Shown here piece after piece: positions 1-8,978 of a stretch of DNA of 64,000 nt. The stretch spans positions 1 through 64,000 of the forward strand of contig PENC01000002.1 of assembly GCA_003674045.1 (NCBI GenBank), given 5' to 3'. Numbering within the stretch: the first letter of the stretch is position 1; each line of letters opens with the position of its first letter. The position numbers and the translations under genes were made by a program. This DNA is from Streptomyces griseocarneus (GTDB taxonomy: Bacteria; Actinomycetota; Actinomycetes; Streptomycetales; Streptomycetaceae). The notes beneath the pieces are model-generated. The model had not been told where the DNA came from, did no database searches, and worked only from the letters and a program-made list of their open reading frames with translations.

Positions 1-108
1 TACTCACCCGTTCGCCACTAATCCACCCCGAAAGGCTTCATCGTTCGACTTGCATGTGTTAAGCACGCCGCCAGCGTTCGTCCTGAGCCAGGATCAAACT
101 CTCCGTGA
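1..108 (-). rRNA. 16S rRNA gene, 5' end only (partial)
   Basis: Read on the minus strand, this begins with TCACGGAGAGTTTGATCC, the conserved 5' start of actinobacterial 16S rRNA. It continues with GGCTCAGGACGAACGCTGGC and the usual first variable segment, including the AACGATGAAGCCTTTCGGGG stretch typical of Streptomyces. Only about the first 108 nt of a roughly 1.5 kb gene lie in the window, and the rest runs off the left edge. The mature 5' end at 108 is placed by homology and could be off by a few nucleotides. Confidence 0.97.
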
Positions 109-302
109 ATGCTTACCCGTAATCGGGCTATACACTCGCGTTGAGCGGCACAACCAGGCGGAATAAGCCCGGCCGTGCACAGCGTCCTCGCTGTGTGTGC
201 CCACCCGATCCACAAAGGACCCGGCAGGACTTTCAAAGGAACCGCGTCCCAGCCCTAAGGCTGGAGACAGGGTATTTTATAGTCTGGCGTTGACTTTTGG
301 CA

Positions 303-322
303 CGCTGTTGAGTTCTCAAGGA
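303..322 (-). promoter_or_regulatory. boxA-like rRNA antitermination element
   Basis: The minus strand reads TCCTTGAGAACTCAACAGCG, very close to the actinobacterial rrn boxA consensus bound by NusB/NusE during rRNA antitermination. It lies about 195 nt upstream of mature 16S, a normal leader position. Confidence 0.75.
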
Positions 323-393
323 ACGGACGCTTCCTTTGTACTCACCCTCTCGGGCTTTCCTCCGGGCGCTTCCCTTCGGTATTTCGTGTTCCG

Positions 394-399
394 ACTCTA
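394..399 (-). promoter_or_regulatory. Candidate rrn -10 hexamer TAGAGT
   Basis: Minus-strand TGATAGAGT is a typical Streptomyces HrdB -10 with a TG-like extension. No strong -35 is visible 17 nt upstream. A second candidate, TAAAGT, lies at 469-474. Promoter assignment is inferred from spacing and sequence only. Confidence 0.5.
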
Positions 400-703
400 T
401 CAGATCCTTTTCCGTGCCGTTTCCGGCTGGAATTTTGTTTCCGATCCCCTGTCGGCGGGGTGTTCACCACTTTAGCGGCTTTCCCTTGTGGCTCCTAATC
501 GAGCCGATCGGCATCCGAATTTCGGCACAGCGAAATCCGGCCCCGATCAGGGGAAGTACTCGTAGTGGTGAGTGTTGCCGCTGATCGGTCCACGCACAGG
601 GCGTCGTCCGTCTCAAGCGGCTCGGGCTACGTTAGAGGCTTTGCTGCCCGGAGTCAAGCGTCGTCTCCGTGCCCCTCCGGCCCGCCCCTCGGACGTGCTT
701 CTC

Positions 704-1354
704 CTACCTGTCCCGCTTGCTCCTGTCGCGCGGCACGTGCGCGCGGTACGGGCTGACCGTGGGATCGCCGTCCGCCCAGAAACGCCAGGGGTGGGTCGCG
801 CCCTCGCCGCCCACACCCGTCCGCGGGCCGTTGCGCACCTGGTCCCGCTGGAGCGGATGCCCCGTGAGCAGCGTCAGCGGTGCGTCCGGGCCGGCGCAGA
901 GGTCGCTGCCGTTCAGGCCGCGGTCCACGTCGAGGGCCGTCGCGAGCCGTGCCGGGCCCTGCGCGAGCTCGCGGTCCCGTCGCGCCTTCGGCCGGCGCTT
1001 CCAGGCGAGCGGCGCCCCCTCGATCACCTCGCCCGCCCTCAGCAGGACCCCACTGGCCATGCCCTCCGGTCCGCAGACCAGGTTGAGGCTGAACCACATG
1101 CCGTAGATGAAGTAGACGTACGCGTGGCCGGGCGGGCCGAACATGGCCGCGTTGCGCTCGGTGCGGCCTCGATAGGCGTGCGAGCCCGGGTCCGCCTCCC
1201 CCGCGTACGCCTCGACCTCGGTGATCCGGAGTTCGATCGGTCCCTCCGGGGCGTTCCGGACGAGCGTGCGGCCCAGCAGGTCAGGGGCGACCTCCAGCAC
1301 GGGACGGTCGAAGAACTGCCGGGCGATGGGCATACGGTCGGGCGCGGCGATCAT
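704..1354 (-). CDS. DNA-3-methyladenine glycosylase (AAG/MPG family)
   Basis: A 216-residue protein that excises alkylated purines such as 3-methyladenine and hypoxanthine in base-excision repair. Recognition rests on the AAG core: ITEVEAYAG, with the catalytic Glu at about residue 48, then the [16 protein letters not shown] stretch and YVYFIYGM near 80-86. The length matches the family's usual 195-220 residues. The ATG at 1354 gives full length, and a later ATG at 1333 would remove seven residues. It stands alone, divergent from spo0M. About 140 bp between its stop and the rrn promoters shows nothing definite. Confidence 0.92.
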   Translation of the reverse strand: MIAAPDRMPIARQFFDRPVLEVAPDLLGRTLVRNAPEGPIELRITEVEAYAGEADPGSHAYRGRTERNAAMFGPPGHAYVYFIYGMWFSLNLVCGPEGMASGVLLRAGEVIEGAPLAWKRRPKARRDRELAQGPARLATALDVDRGLNGSDLCAGPDAPLTLLTGHPLQRDQVRNGPRTGVGGEGATHPWRFWADGDPTVSPYRAHVPRDRSKRDR

Positions 1355-1432
1355 GCTGATCGAGCGTAGTGGACGGGCCCGTGCCACGGGTGGGCCCGCC
1401 GGAGAAAGAGCACGAGGGGAAGAGGGACCGGC

Positions 1433-2215
1433 ATGGGATTCAAGAAGCTGCTGGCGAGCCTGGGGGCCGGGGGCGCGTCGGTCGAGACGGTGCTCCTCGG
1501 GGAGGACGTCACGCCCGGCGGCGTCGTCCGGGGCGAGGTGCGCATCGAGGGCGGCTCGGTCGCGCAGCGGATCCAAGGACTGTCGGTGGGCCTCCGGGCC
1601 CGGGTAGAGGTCGAGGGCGGCGAGGAGGAGCGCCGGCAGGACGTCGAGTTCAGCCGCGTCCCGCTCGGCGGGGAGTTCGAGGTGCAGGCCGGGGCGGTGC
1701 ACGTGGTGCCGTTCGAACTGGAGGTGCCCTGGGAGACCCCGGTGACCACCTTCCTCGGACGGCACCTGACCGGCATGCGCGTCGGGGTGGCCACGCACCT
1801 GGCGATCGCGCGAGCCGTGGACGCGAGCGATCTCGACCCGGTGCGCGTGCACCCGCTCCCCGCCCAGCAGGCGATCCTCGACGCGTTCGGCCGCCTCGGG
1901 TTCGCGTTCAGGAGCGCGGACCTGGAGAAGGGCCGCATCCGCGGCACACGGCAGCGGCTGCCCTTCTACCAGGAGATCGAATTCCGGGTGCCGGACCGGT
2001 ACCGGGGGCTGAGCGAGGTCGAGCTGTCCTTCGTGGCGGACGGACGTGAGATGGACGTCGTACTGGAACTGGACAAGAAGTCCGGGCTCCTCAGCGACGG
2101 CGGTGACACGTACCGCTCGTTCATCGTCGACCTGTCGTCGTACGACGGGGTCGACTGGACGGCGTACCTCGACCAGTGGCTCATGGAAGTGGGAGGCCGC
2201 CGCGCCTGGCTCTGA
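1433..2215 (+). CDS. Spo0M family sporulation-control protein
   Basis: A 260-residue soluble protein of the Spo0M (arrestin-like) family, which in Bacillus affects sporulation and in actinomycetes is conserved without a proven role. The N-terminus [21 protein letters not shown], the early GEVRIEGG strand, a [14 protein letters not shown] segment and the C-terminal [11 protein letters not shown] block are characteristic. The ATG follows a GAAGAGGGA-type ribosome binding site. It is monocistronic, since the next gene (barstar, 18 bp away) is convergent. No signal peptide or membrane segment is visible. The family call is firm. Its function in this organism is not. Confidence 0.88.
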   Translation: MGFKKLLASLGAGGASVETVLLGEDVTPGGVVRGEVRIEGGSVAQRIQGLSVGLRARVEVEGGEEERRQDVEFSRVPLGGEFEVQAGAVHVVPFELEVPWETPVTTFLGRHLTGMRVGVATHLAIARAVDASDLDPVRVHPLPAQQAILDAFGRLGFAFRSADLEKGRIRGTRQRLPFYQEIEFRVPDRYRGLSEVELSFVADGREMDVVLELDKKSGLLSDGGDTYRSFIVDLSSYDGVDWTAYLDQWLMEVGGRRAWL

Positions 2216-2232
2216 CCGGTACCGGCGGAGCC

Positions 2233-2664
2233 TCAGTGCAGCAGGACCGCCAACGGCGCCTCGCTCTCCAGCCAGTAGTCGACCGCCTCGTCCAGGATCG
2301 CCTCCGCCGTCCGCGCGTCCTTCGGAGCCGCTGTGCGGAACGTCTCCCAGCCGTCCGCCAGGAGGACGTAGCCCCGGACCTTGGCCTCGTCGCGCCACCA
2401 GGAGAGGTCCATGAGGCAGTCGGCGAGGGCGTCCCAGTTGTGGCCGAACCAGTGGGGGAAGTCCAGGGCGGTCGCGCACCGGTCGAGGAAGCCCGCCTTG
2501 TCCGTCACCCCGGCCAGCGGCAGCTCGGCCGCCCGCCAGTCCGCCTCGGCCGCGAGCGACATCACGCGGGAGGCGGTCTCGGCGGGGGGCAGCCGGTAGA
2601 GGCCCGGGGGGATGGTGCCGATGAAGAGCCCGGTGAGGCCGGGCTCGGGGAGCAGGCCGGTCAT
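2233..2664 (-). CDS. Barstar-family ribonuclease inhibitor
   Basis: A 143-residue cytoplasmic protein. The barstar fold is recognised from [23 protein letters not shown] (about 68-91), matching the barstar segment with the Asn-Trp-Asp-Ala-Leu barnase-contact helix, followed by a central beta strand ([11 protein letters not shown]). Its start codon overlaps the stop of the upstream RNase gene by four bases (ATGA), so the two are translationally coupled. The pairing implies it protects the cytoplasm from unexported enzyme. An N-terminal extension of about 35 residues precedes the barstar core. Confidence 0.88.
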   Translation of the reverse strand: MTGLLPEPGLTGLFIGTIPPGLYRLPPAETASRVMSLAAEADWRAAELPLAGVTDKAGFLDRCATALDFPHWFGHNWDALADCLMDLSWWRDEAKVRGYVLLADGWETFRTAAPKDARTAEAILDEAVDYWLESEAPLAVLLH

Positions 2665-3140
2665 GGCTTCACCACCGCTTCGAAGGTCTCGTAGTGGTCA
2701 CCGGTGTAGTAGCGCTCGGCGTGGTTCCCGGTGATGATGCGGCGGGCGCCGCGGTTCTTGGAGCCGGGGGTGGGGACGGTGTACTCGTGGTAGTAGCCGC
2801 GGGCCTGCTTCGGCAGCCGGTTCTCGTGGTTGCCGAAGACCGTGCCGTCCTTGTCGTACGGGAACGGGCCGCCCTTGTCGATGAGTTCCAGGGTCTTGCG
2901 GGCCTCGGCGGGGAGTTGGTCCGGGGCGACCGTCCGCATGCCCTTCGCCCAGGCGGGGGCTCCGGGGGAGCCCTGGGCGGTGCGGGTCGGGCCGGCGGCG
3001 GGGCTGGTGGTCTTGGTCTCCTTGTGCCCTCCGGAGGAGGAGCAGGCGGGCAGCAGGAGCAGGGGGAGGGCGGCGAGGAAGGCGGTGAGCGCGCGCAGCG
3101 CGCGTCCCGCCGGTCGCCGCCGGACGATTTTCTGGAGCAC
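2661..3140 (-). CDS. Secreted or lipid-anchored guanyl-specific ribonuclease (RNase Sa/barnase family)
   Basis: A 159-residue extracellular RNase cleaving RNA after G. The catalytic domain (about 70-159) closely matches RNase Sa: [31 protein letters not shown] and [10 protein letters not shown]. Equivalents of RNase Sa Glu54, Arg65, Arg69 and His85 are Glu119, Arg130, Arg134 and His149. The signal peptide ends in LLLLPAC, a lipobox, so the mature protein may be anchored at Cys33 followed by a Ser/Pro/Thr-rich tether. Unlike RNase Sa it has no C-terminal Cys and so lacks the usual disulfide. It is followed by overlapping barstar, as expected for a toxic nuclease. Confidence 0.92.
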   Translation of the reverse strand: MLQKIVRRRPAGRALRALTAFLAALPLLLLPACSSSGGHKETKTTSPAAGPTRTAQGSPGAPAWAKGMRTVAPDQLPAEARKTLELIDKGGPFPYDKDGTVFGNHENRLPKQARGYYHEYTVPTPGSKNRGARRIITGNHAERYYTGDHYETFEAVVKP

Positions 3141-3247
3141 AGCACGTATGGTCGCAGGCGCGGTGACGTGACGGCGGGAGCGCGTCCCGGCACCACGGCG
3201 GAGCCGTAATCTGACGGCTCCACCGTTCCGTACAGCAGGAGGCGAAC

Positions 3248-3787
3248 GTGCCCGAGCAGAAGCGACCGCCGCTCCCCCACGACTTCCATCCGCCGGTGCC
3301 CTCGTTCACCGTGACGAGCGAGGATCTGACGCCCGGTGGGACGCTGGGCGATGCCCAGGTGTACGCCAAGGGCAACACCTCGCCGCAGCTGCGCTGGGAG
3401 GGGCACCCCGAGGGCGCGAAGAGCTTCGCCGTGACGTGCTTCGACCCCGACGCGCCGACCGGCAGCGGCTTCTGGCACTGGGTCCTCTTCGACATCCCGC
3501 TGTCCGTGACCGAGCTGCCCGCCGGTGCCGCGAGCGGGCACATGAAGGAGCTGCCCGCGGGTGCCGTCCACGCGCGCAACGACTACGGCACGCAGGACTT
3601 CGGCGGTGCCGCGCCGCCGCCCGGCGACGGGCCGCACCGCTACGTTTTCACGGTGTACGCGGTGGACCAGGAGAAGCTGGGCCCGGACGCCACCGCGTCG
3701 CCCGCGGTCGTGGGCTTCCACCTGCGGTTCCACGCGCTCGGGCGGGCTCAGCTGATCGGCGAGTACGAGGTGCCCGCCGCCGGCTGA
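3248..3787 (+). CDS. YbhB/YbcL-type phosphatidylethanolamine-binding protein
   Basis: A 179-residue soluble protein of the PEBP (Raf kinase inhibitor-like) family. The ligand-pocket motifs are present: FDPDAPTGSGFWHWVLFDIP (about 65-84) and GPHRYVFTVYAVD (about 127-139). The GTG start follows GGAGG at good spacing. It is divergent from the RNase gene, and the shared 107 bp gap holds a small inverted repeat (3201-3220). Bacterial PEBPs have no well-defined substrate, so function is open. It ends at a strong hairpin about 200 bp downstream. Confidence 0.9.
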   Translation: MPEQKRPPLPHDFHPPVPSFTVTSEDLTPGGTLGDAQVYAKGNTSPQLRWEGHPEGAKSFAVTCFDPDAPTGSGFWHWVLFDIPLSVTELPAGAASGHMKELPAGAVHARNDYGTQDFGGAAPPPGDGPHRYVFTVYAVDQEKLGPDATASPAVVGFHLRFHALGRAQLIGEYEVPAAG

Positions 3788-3983
3788 GGCCCTCGGCCGG
3801 GTGCGCCGACCGGAAAAACGCGTTGCGCCCCGCCGCCCCGGAATCGCACAGTGGTGCATGGCTGACGGCTCCGCATGGCCGTCGGGCAGTGGACACCGCA
3901 GTGGCGGGGGCGGCGGGGCGCGCGTGCGTCCCGCGTCTGCCGGAGCCCGGCCGCATCGGTCCGCGGCGACCGCGTCCGCTGCC

Positions 3984-4034
3984 GTGACGCTCCGGGCCCT
4001 GTGTTCCACACGGGGGAAGGGCCCGGAGCGTCAC
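3984..4034 (+). terminator. Hairpin terminator
   Basis: A perfect 16-bp stem (arms 3984-3999 and 4019-4034) with a 19-nt loop, and no U-run, as usual for Streptomyces. It lies in the 394 bp gap between the PEBP and HNH genes. Apart from this hairpin the gap (3788-4181) shows only a locally lower-GC stretch at about 4035-4140, likely the HNH promoter. Confidence 0.75.
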
Positions 4035-4181
4035 CCCGTATTCCCGTGTTCCTTTCCCGCCGTTCAGCTTTGCGGCAATTCCCTTTCACCGTACGGAAAT
4101 TACGTTGTTTCCGGATCTGTCCATGGGCACAGTTGAGCCATCTTTGCCGACGGGGCGGGGACGGGCCGGGAGGTGTTCGGG

Positions 4182-4697
4182 ATGCGGGAAACGCTGGTGC
4201 TCAACGCGAGCTTCGAGCCTTTGGCGACGGTGTCGCGGCGACGGGCCGTCGTGCTCGTGCTCCAGGGCAAGGCCGTCGTCGAGCAGGAACGGCCGGGGCT
4301 GCGGCTGAGGGGTTCGCAGGTCGACGTGCCGGTGCCCCAGGTGATCAGGCTGCGCCGCTACGTACGGGTGCCGTTCCGAAGACAGGCCCCGTGGTCACGG
4401 CGCGGTGTGCTGGTGCGGGACCGGCACCGCTGCGCGTACTGCGGGCGCCGGGCGACCACGGTGGACCACGTGGTGCCGCGCTCGCGCGGGGGCGAGGACA
4501 GCTGGCTGAACACGGTTGCCGCGTGCGCGGAGGACAATCACCGCAAGGCGGACCGTACGCCGGAGCAGGCGGGGATGCCGCTGCTCACCGCGCCCTTCGA
4601 GCCGACGCCGTCCGACGCGCTGCTGCTGGCGATGCGCGCGTACGGCCGCGAGCCGCTCCCGGAGTGGCTGGCGGCACCCCTGGCCGAATCGGCCTGA
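4182..4697 (+). CDS. HNH endonuclease domain protein
   Basis: A 171-residue protein with a C-terminal HNH nuclease domain: CAYCGRRATTVDHVVPRSRGG, an Asn-bearing WLNTVAAC, and a closing DNHRKADRTP. The first CxxC and later Cys probably bind a structural zinc. The start at ATG 4182 is preferred because GGGAGG (4168-4173) lies 8 nt upstream. A GTG at 4173 would overlap that site. This small HNH protein (MRETLVLNASFEPL N-terminus) is widespread and conserved in actinobacterial chromosomes. Its biological target is unknown. Confidence 0.88.
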   Translation: MRETLVLNASFEPLATVSRRRAVVLVLQGKAVVEQERPGLRLRGSQVDVPVPQVIRLRRYVRVPFRRQAPWSRRGVLVRDRHRCAYCGRRATTVDHVVPRSRGGEDSWLNTVAACAEDNHRKADRTPEQAGMPLLTAPFEPTPSDALLLAMRAYGREPLPEWLAAPLAESA

Positions 4698-4731
4698 CGG
4701 ACTGATGGGTTGAGGGATTGACAGGCGCCGG

Positions 4732-4760
4732 GGGCCCGGCGGTCGGTGACCGCCGGGCCC
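4732..4760. terminator. Bidirectional hairpin terminator
   Basis: A perfect 13-bp stem with a 3-nt loop sits between the convergent HNH gene and TSUP permease gene, overlapping neither stop codon. It should serve both directions. Confidence 0.8.
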
Positions 4761-4765
4761 GCGCG

Positions 4766-5551
4766 CTATTTGAGCAGCATCTCGACGATGGCCACGACGC
4801 CGACCACGACGATGACGCCGCGCAGCGCGGTGGGCGGCAGTCGGCGGCCGAGCCTCGCGCCTATCTGCCCGCCGAGGGTCGAGCCCGCCGCGATGAGCAG
4901 GGCGGCGGTCCAGTCGACGTCGGCGACGAAGACGAAGAAGAGCGCGGCGACTCCGTTGACGACAACCGCGAGGACGTTCTTGAGGGCGTTGACGCGCTGG
5001 AGGTCGTCGCGCAGCAGCAGACCCATCAGGGACAGGTAGAGCACTCCCTGTGCCGCGCCGAAGTAGCCGCCGTACGCGCTGGCCAGCAGCAGACCCACCA
5101 GGAGCGCGATACCGCCGTCGGTGGCCCCCTCGGCGGTGCCGTTGCGTTCGCGGCGCCGGGCGAGTGCCCTGGCGAGCCGCGGCTGGAGGACGACGAGGAC
5201 GAGCGCGAGGCCGATGAGCGCGGGCACGATCGCGTCGAAGGCCCGGGACGGCAGGGCGAGCAGCAGGACGGCGCCGGTGAGCCCGCCGATCAGGGCGGTG
5301 ATGCCGAAGCGGACGATACGGCGGCCCTGGCCGCGGAGCTCGCGGCGGTAGCCGATGGCCCCGCTGATGTTGCCGGTGACGAGTCCCAGGGTGTTGGAGA
5401 CGTTCGCGGTGACCGGCGGGAGGCCGATGCCGAGGAGCACGGGGAAGGTGAAGAGGGTGCCCGACCCGACGATGGTGTTGATGGTCCCGGCGCCGGCGCC
5501 CGCGGCGAGGACCGCCAGTGCTTCCCAGATGGACAAGGCCATCTCCTTCAT
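4766..5551 (-). CDS. TSUP (TauE/SafE) family permease
   Basis: A 261-residue inner-membrane protein with about eight hydrophobic segments. It has the family's two-fold repeat pattern: the first half has GAGAGTINTIVGSGTLFTFPVLL and TANVSNTLGL, the second has YGGYFGAAQGVL and NALKNVLAVVVN. TSUP proteins export or import sulfite, sulfoacetate or other small organic anions, and substrate cannot be read from sequence. The start is uncertain, because a second ATG nine bases later sits directly on its own AAGGAG. It converges on the HNH gene. Confidence 0.88.
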   Translation of the reverse strand: MKEMALSIWEALAVLAAGAGAGTINTIVGSGTLFTFPVLLGIGLPPVTANVSNTLGLVTGNISGAIGYRRELRGQGRRIVRFGITALIGGLTGAVLLLALPSRAFDAIVPALIGLALVLVVLQPRLARALARRRERNGTAEGATDGGIALLVGLLLASAYGGYFGAAQGVLYLSLMGLLLRDDLQRVNALKNVLAVVVNGVAALFFVFVADVDWTAALLIAAGSTLGGQIGARLGRRLPPTALRGVIVVVGVVAIVEMLLK

Positions 5552-5621
5552 GATCAGTAAGTCGCCTCCCCGCCCATGCCGGGTCGAGGGGCCTTACCGA
5601 TCATGCAGGAACGGTCCGCGA

Positions 5622-6578
5622 TCAGTCGATGGGCGGCTGCTCCCGGCGGGGCGTCTCCTTGGTGGTCTTCGGGCTCTGGCCGCCGCCGGAGCGCGAGGGT
5701 CCCATGGGGCCGAAGTTGCCGACGGCGCCGCTGAGGCCCTTGAGGGCGTCACCGATCTCGCTGGGCACGATCCAGAGCTTGTTGGCGTCGCCCTCGGCGA
5801 TCTTCGGCAGCATCTGGAGGTACTGGTAGGAGAGCAGCTTCTCGTCGGGGTCACCGGCATGGATGGACTCGAAGACGGTGCGGATCGCCTGGGCCTCACC
5901 CTCGGCACGCAGCGCGGCGGCGCGGGCCTCACCCTCGGCACGCAGGATCGCGGACTGCTTCTCGCCTTCCGCCGTGAGGATCTGCGACTGCCGGATGCCC
6001 TCGGCGGTGAGGATCGCGGCGCGCTTGTCACGGTCGGCGCGCATCTGCTTCTCCATCGAGTCCTGGATGGAGGTGGGCGGCTCGATGGCCTTGAGCTCCA
6101 CGCGGTTCACACGGATGCCCCACTTGCCGGTGGCCTCGTCGAGGACGCCGCGCAGGGCCGCGTTGATCTCCTCGCGGGAGGTGAGGGTCCGCTCCAGGTC
6201 CATGCCACCGATGATGTTGCGCAGGGTGGTGACGGTGAGCTGCTCGATGGCCTGGATGAAGCTGGAGACCTCGTACGTCGCGGCGCGCGCGTCGGTCACC
6301 TGGTAGTAGATGACCGTGTCGATGTTGACCACCAGGTTGTCCTGGGTGATCACGGGCTGCGGCGGGAAGGGCACGACCTGCTCGCGGAGGTCGATGCGGT
6401 TGCGGATCGTGTCGATGAAGGGGACGACGATGTTCAGCCCGGCGTTGAGCGTGCGGGTGTAGCGGCCGAAGCGCTCGACGATGGCGGCGCTGGCCTGCGG
6501 GATGACCTGCACCGTCTTCATGAGGGCGATGAAGACGAGCACCACCAAGATGATCAGGACGATGATGATCGGTTCCAT
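5622..6578 (-). CDS. SPFH/Band 7 (stomatin/QmcA-like) membrane scaffold protein
   Basis: A 318-residue membrane protein. An N-terminal transmembrane helix (about 3-20) is followed by the SPFH domain (VIPQASAAIVERFGRYTRTLNAGLNIVVPF, then IDLREQVVPFPPQPVITQDN). After it comes a coiled-coil built from repeated AEG units (about 195-245), then a Gly/Pro-rich tail. Such proteins form large oligomeric membrane rings linked to functional microdomains. The nfeD-like gene immediately upstream on the same strand is the classical partner, which strongly supports the call. Confidence 0.93.
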   Translation of the reverse strand: MEPIIIVLIILVVLVFIALMKTVQVIPQASAAIVERFGRYTRTLNAGLNIVVPFIDTIRNRIDLREQVVPFPPQPVITQDNLVVNIDTVIYYQVTDARAATYEVSSFIQAIEQLTVTTLRNIIGGMDLERTLTSREEINAALRGVLDEATGKWGIRVNRVELKAIEPPTSIQDSMEKQMRADRDKRAAILTAEGIRQSQILTAEGEKQSAILRAEGEARAAALRAEGEAQAIRTVFESIHAGDPDEKLLSYQYLQMLPKIAEGDANKLWIVPSEIGDALKGLSGAVGNFGPMGPSRSGGGQSPKTTKETPRREQPPID

Positions 6579-6680
6579 CGGGGCTCCCCGTGCCTGTCGG
6601 TGTTGATCTCTTCGGTGAAGTCTTTCAGAACGCGGTGGCGCCGTGCAGGAAATGAGGCGATATCAGGCCGCGCGCGGGGC

Positions 6681-7103
6681 TCACAGCACGAGGGCCGTCG
6701 CGCCGTCGATCTCGACCACGTCCACCTGCTGGCCCGCCTCGTAGCTGCGCCCGGCGTCGTAGGAGCGCGCGGACCAGATCTCACCGGCGAGCTTGATACG
6801 GCCACCGCTGCCGTCGACCCGCTCCAGGACGACGGCCGAGCGGCCCTTGAGCGCCTCCACCCCGGTCTGCAGCTCGGGGCGTTGGCGGCGGTGACGGTTG
6901 GCGATGGGGCGCACGACGGCGATGAGCGCGACCGAGACCGCGGCGAAGACGACGAACTGGGTCACGGTCCCCGCGCCGAGCTTCGAGGTGACGGCGGCGG
7001 CCACGGCTCCCACGGCAAGCATTCCGAACTCGGGCAGCGCCGTCACGACGAGCGGAATGCCCAGCCCGACGGCGGCCACCAGCCACCACACCCACGTATC
7101 CAC
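6681..7103 (-). CDS. NfeD-like membrane protein
   Basis: A 140-residue protein with two or three transmembrane segments in the first 65 residues. The C-terminal soluble beta-barrel (about 80-140, ALKGRSAVVLERVDGSGGRIKLAGEIWSAR) matches the NfeD OB-fold. NfeD proteins are paired genetically and physically with SPFH proteins, and this one lies 102 bp upstream of the SPFH gene on the same strand, so they form one unit. The short form lacks the ClpP-like protease domain of long NfeD proteins. Confidence 0.9.
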   Translation of the reverse strand: MDTWVWWLVAAVGLGIPLVVTALPEFGMLAVGAVAAAVTSKLGAGTVTQFVVFAAVSVALIAVVRPIANRHRRQRPELQTGVEALKGRSAVVLERVDGSGGRIKLAGEIWSARSYDAGRSYEAGQQVDVVEIDGATALVL

Positions 7104-7173
7104 GTGTTCATGGTAGGCGCGGCGGCCGCCCCCGGACAGTGCGCGAGGACGGCCGCGGAGATCCGGGTGCGGC

Positions 7174-7965
7174 TCAGGTGAGCGGCAGGCCGTGGGCCGT
7201 CCAGCGCTGACCCTGCTGCTCGACGACCAGGGGGAGGCCGAAGCAGTGGGAGAGATTGCGGGAGGTGAGTTCGAGCTCGATGGGGCCCGCGGCGAGCACC
7301 TTGCCCTGGCGGATCATCAGGACGTGGGTGAAGCCCGGCGGGATCTCCTCGACATGGTGGGTGACCATCAGCATCGAGGGCGCGAGCGGGTCGCGGGCGA
7401 GGCGGCCGAGGCGGCGCACCAGGTCCTCGCGGCCGCCGAGGTCCAGGCCCGCGGCGGGCTCGTCCAGGAGCAGCAGCTCCGGGTCGGTCATCATCGCGCG
7501 GGCGATGAGGGTGCGCTTGCGCTCGCCCTCGGAGAGAGTGCCGAACTTCCGGTCCAGGTAGTCCGTCATGCCGAGGACGTCGAGGAAGGCGCGGGCGCGC
7601 TGCTCGTCGACCTCCTCGTACTTCTCCTCCCACGAGGCGGTCATGCCGTAGGCGGCGGTGAGGACGGTCTGCAGGACGGTCTGGCTGCGCGGCAGCTTGT
7701 CGGCGAGGGCGATGCCCGCCACACCGATGCGCGGCCGCAGCTCGAAGACGTCGACCGAGCCCAGCTTCTCGCCCAGGACCTTGACGGAGCCCTTGGTCGG
7801 GAAGAGGTAGCTGGAGGCGACATTCAGGAGGGTGGTCTTGCCGGCGCCGTTGGGGCCCAGGATGACCCAGCGCTCCCCCTCCTTGACCGACCAGGAGACC
7901 TGTTCCACCAGAGCCCGGCCCTCGCGGACCACGGATACGTCCACCAGTTCCAGCACTTCGCTCAT
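7174..7965 (-). CDS. ABC transporter ATP-binding protein
   Basis: A 263-residue stand-alone nucleotide-binding subunit: Walker A GPNGAGKT (about 37-44), signature LSEGERKR (about 144-151), Walker B LLLLDEPA (about 164-171) and switch His in MLMVTHHVEEIP. It resembles the YlmA/iron-type ATPases that lack an adjacent permease. No permease gene is next to it, so partner and substrate are unknown. The ATG at 7965 (MSEVLELVDVSV) is chosen because the family starts there. An ATG at 7983 would add six residues. Confidence 0.9.
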   Translation of the reverse strand: MSEVLELVDVSVVREGRALVEQVSWSVKEGERWVILGPNGAGKTTLLNVASSYLFPTKGSVKVLGEKLGSVDVFELRPRIGVAGIALADKLPRSQTVLQTVLTAAYGMTASWEEKYEEVDEQRARAFLDVLGMTDYLDRKFGTLSEGERKRTLIARAMMTDPELLLLDEPAAGLDLGGREDLVRRLGRLARDPLAPSMLMVTHHVEEIPPGFTHVLMIRQGKVLAAGPIELELTSRNLSHCFGLPLVVEQQGQRWTAHGLPLT

Positions 7966-8087
7966 GAGCCCGTTGTCTCCCATTGCAGTGTCGTCGTCGC
8001 TTCCGCCTGTAGGCGAAGTCCCCAGGGACAGCCCCCAGGGAAGAACTTACGCCACCCGTTGTCGGTGCCAGTCCCTAGGCTGGGGCC

Positions 8088-8894
8088 ATGCTCGACGAAC
8101 ACCGCTCAGGACGGCTCACCGCATGGGGAAATGCCCTCATTGCCGGATTCACTTCTCCCGACGAGGCAGCGCACCGGATCACGGGGGACGACGCCGTGCA
8201 CCGGGTCGCGGGGCTGCCCGGGGAGGCGGGGCCGGTCGGCCTCACCCTGGCCCTCGGACGGCTGCGCGCCCTGGGGGCGACGGGGCTGCGCCTCGCGCTG
8301 CCGGTGCCGGGGCACCCGCTGGGGCTGAGCGGGCCGCCGGAGTTCAACGCGCGGGCGATGGAGGCGGAGGAGGCCGTCATCGCACCGGGCACGGGCCTCG
8401 GACTCGTGCCCGAGATCCACGAGGCGGGGCCCGCGGGCGATGTACACGTGGAGGTGACGTGGCACTGCCTGCCGGTACGGGAGACCGCGCCCGCGGACGT
8501 GCCGTCGCTCGGCGAGGCGGAGCGGGAGCTGGCCGAGGCCCTGCGCGAGGCGACCGAGGCCCTCACCCGGCTGGACGTGGCGGGCTCGGGCCCGGTGGCA
8601 CAGGCGGCCCTGGAGGCGTACCGCGCACGGGCGGAACGAAGCCGCGAGGTCCTCGCCCCGGGCTACCCGTCGCGCGCTGTGCGGGTACTGGAGCTGGCGC
8701 AGCGGGTGGGCACCCTCGTCTCGATCGCCTACGCACCGGGCGACAGCGGGGGGCGCGAGCACGGCGGTGCGGTGAGCGCTTCCGAGATAGCGGCGCGGGC
8801 CCACATGCTGCGGCCGGTGGAGCGGACGGCGCGGCGGGCGCAGGTGGCGGCGTACAACGCACTGCTGGAGGAGCGGGAGCGCGGGCAGCGCTGA
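8088..8894 (+). CDS. Conserved actinobacterial protein of unknown function
   Basis: A 268-residue soluble, Ala/Arg/Glu-rich protein with no signal peptide or transmembrane segment. The N-terminal half (VGLTLALGRLRALGATGLRLALPVPGHPLGL) looks like an alpha/beta domain. The C-terminal half is helical, with leucine- and glutamate-rich stretches from about 145 onward. I do not recognise a catalytic motif, though the overall look is of a conserved Streptomyces core protein. It ends at a strong bidirectional hairpin shared with the chaplin gene. Confidence 0.75.
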   Translation: MLDEHRSGRLTAWGNALIAGFTSPDEAAHRITGDDAVHRVAGLPGEAGPVGLTLALGRLRALGATGLRLALPVPGHPLGLSGPPEFNARAMEAEEAVIAPGTGLGLVPEIHEAGPAGDVHVEVTWHCLPVRETAPADVPSLGEAERELAEALREATEALTRLDVAGSGPVAQAALEAYRARAERSREVLAPGYPSRAVRVLELAQRVGTLVSIAYAPGDSGGREHGGAVSASEIAARAHMLRPVERTARRAQVAAYNALLEERERGQR

Positions 8895-8911
8895 CCCGGT
8901 CCCGCCGGACA

Positions 8912-8955
8912 GCGGGAAGGCCCCGCGGACCGTCGGGTCCGCGGGGCCTTCCCGC
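8912..8955. terminator. Bidirectional hairpin terminator
   Basis: A perfect 20-bp stem (arms 8912-8931 and 8936-8955) with a GTCG loop, between the plus-strand gene ending at 8894 and the minus-strand chaplin ending at 8979. Confidence 0.85.
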
Positions 8956-8978
8956 GTGTCGGCCGGGCGCCTAGGGGG

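Larger units (their letters stand above)
109..560 (-). promoter_or_regulatory. rRNA operon leader and promoter region
   Basis: About 450 bp upstream of 16S has no credible gene and a lower GC content than its surroundings, as expected for an rrn leader with several promoters. Visible minus-strand parts are a hairpin at 178-195, a boxA-like antitermination element at 303-322, and -10-like hexamers TAGAGT (394-399) and TAAAGT (469-474). Multiple tandem promoters are the rule for Streptomyces rrn operons. The exact start points here are inferred. Confidence 0.8.

Noticed and set aside
704..2479. A 591-codon minus-strand frame covering mag and upstream DNA
   Set aside because: Only the last 216 codons are mag. 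The rest is antisense to spo0M and has no protein-like features.
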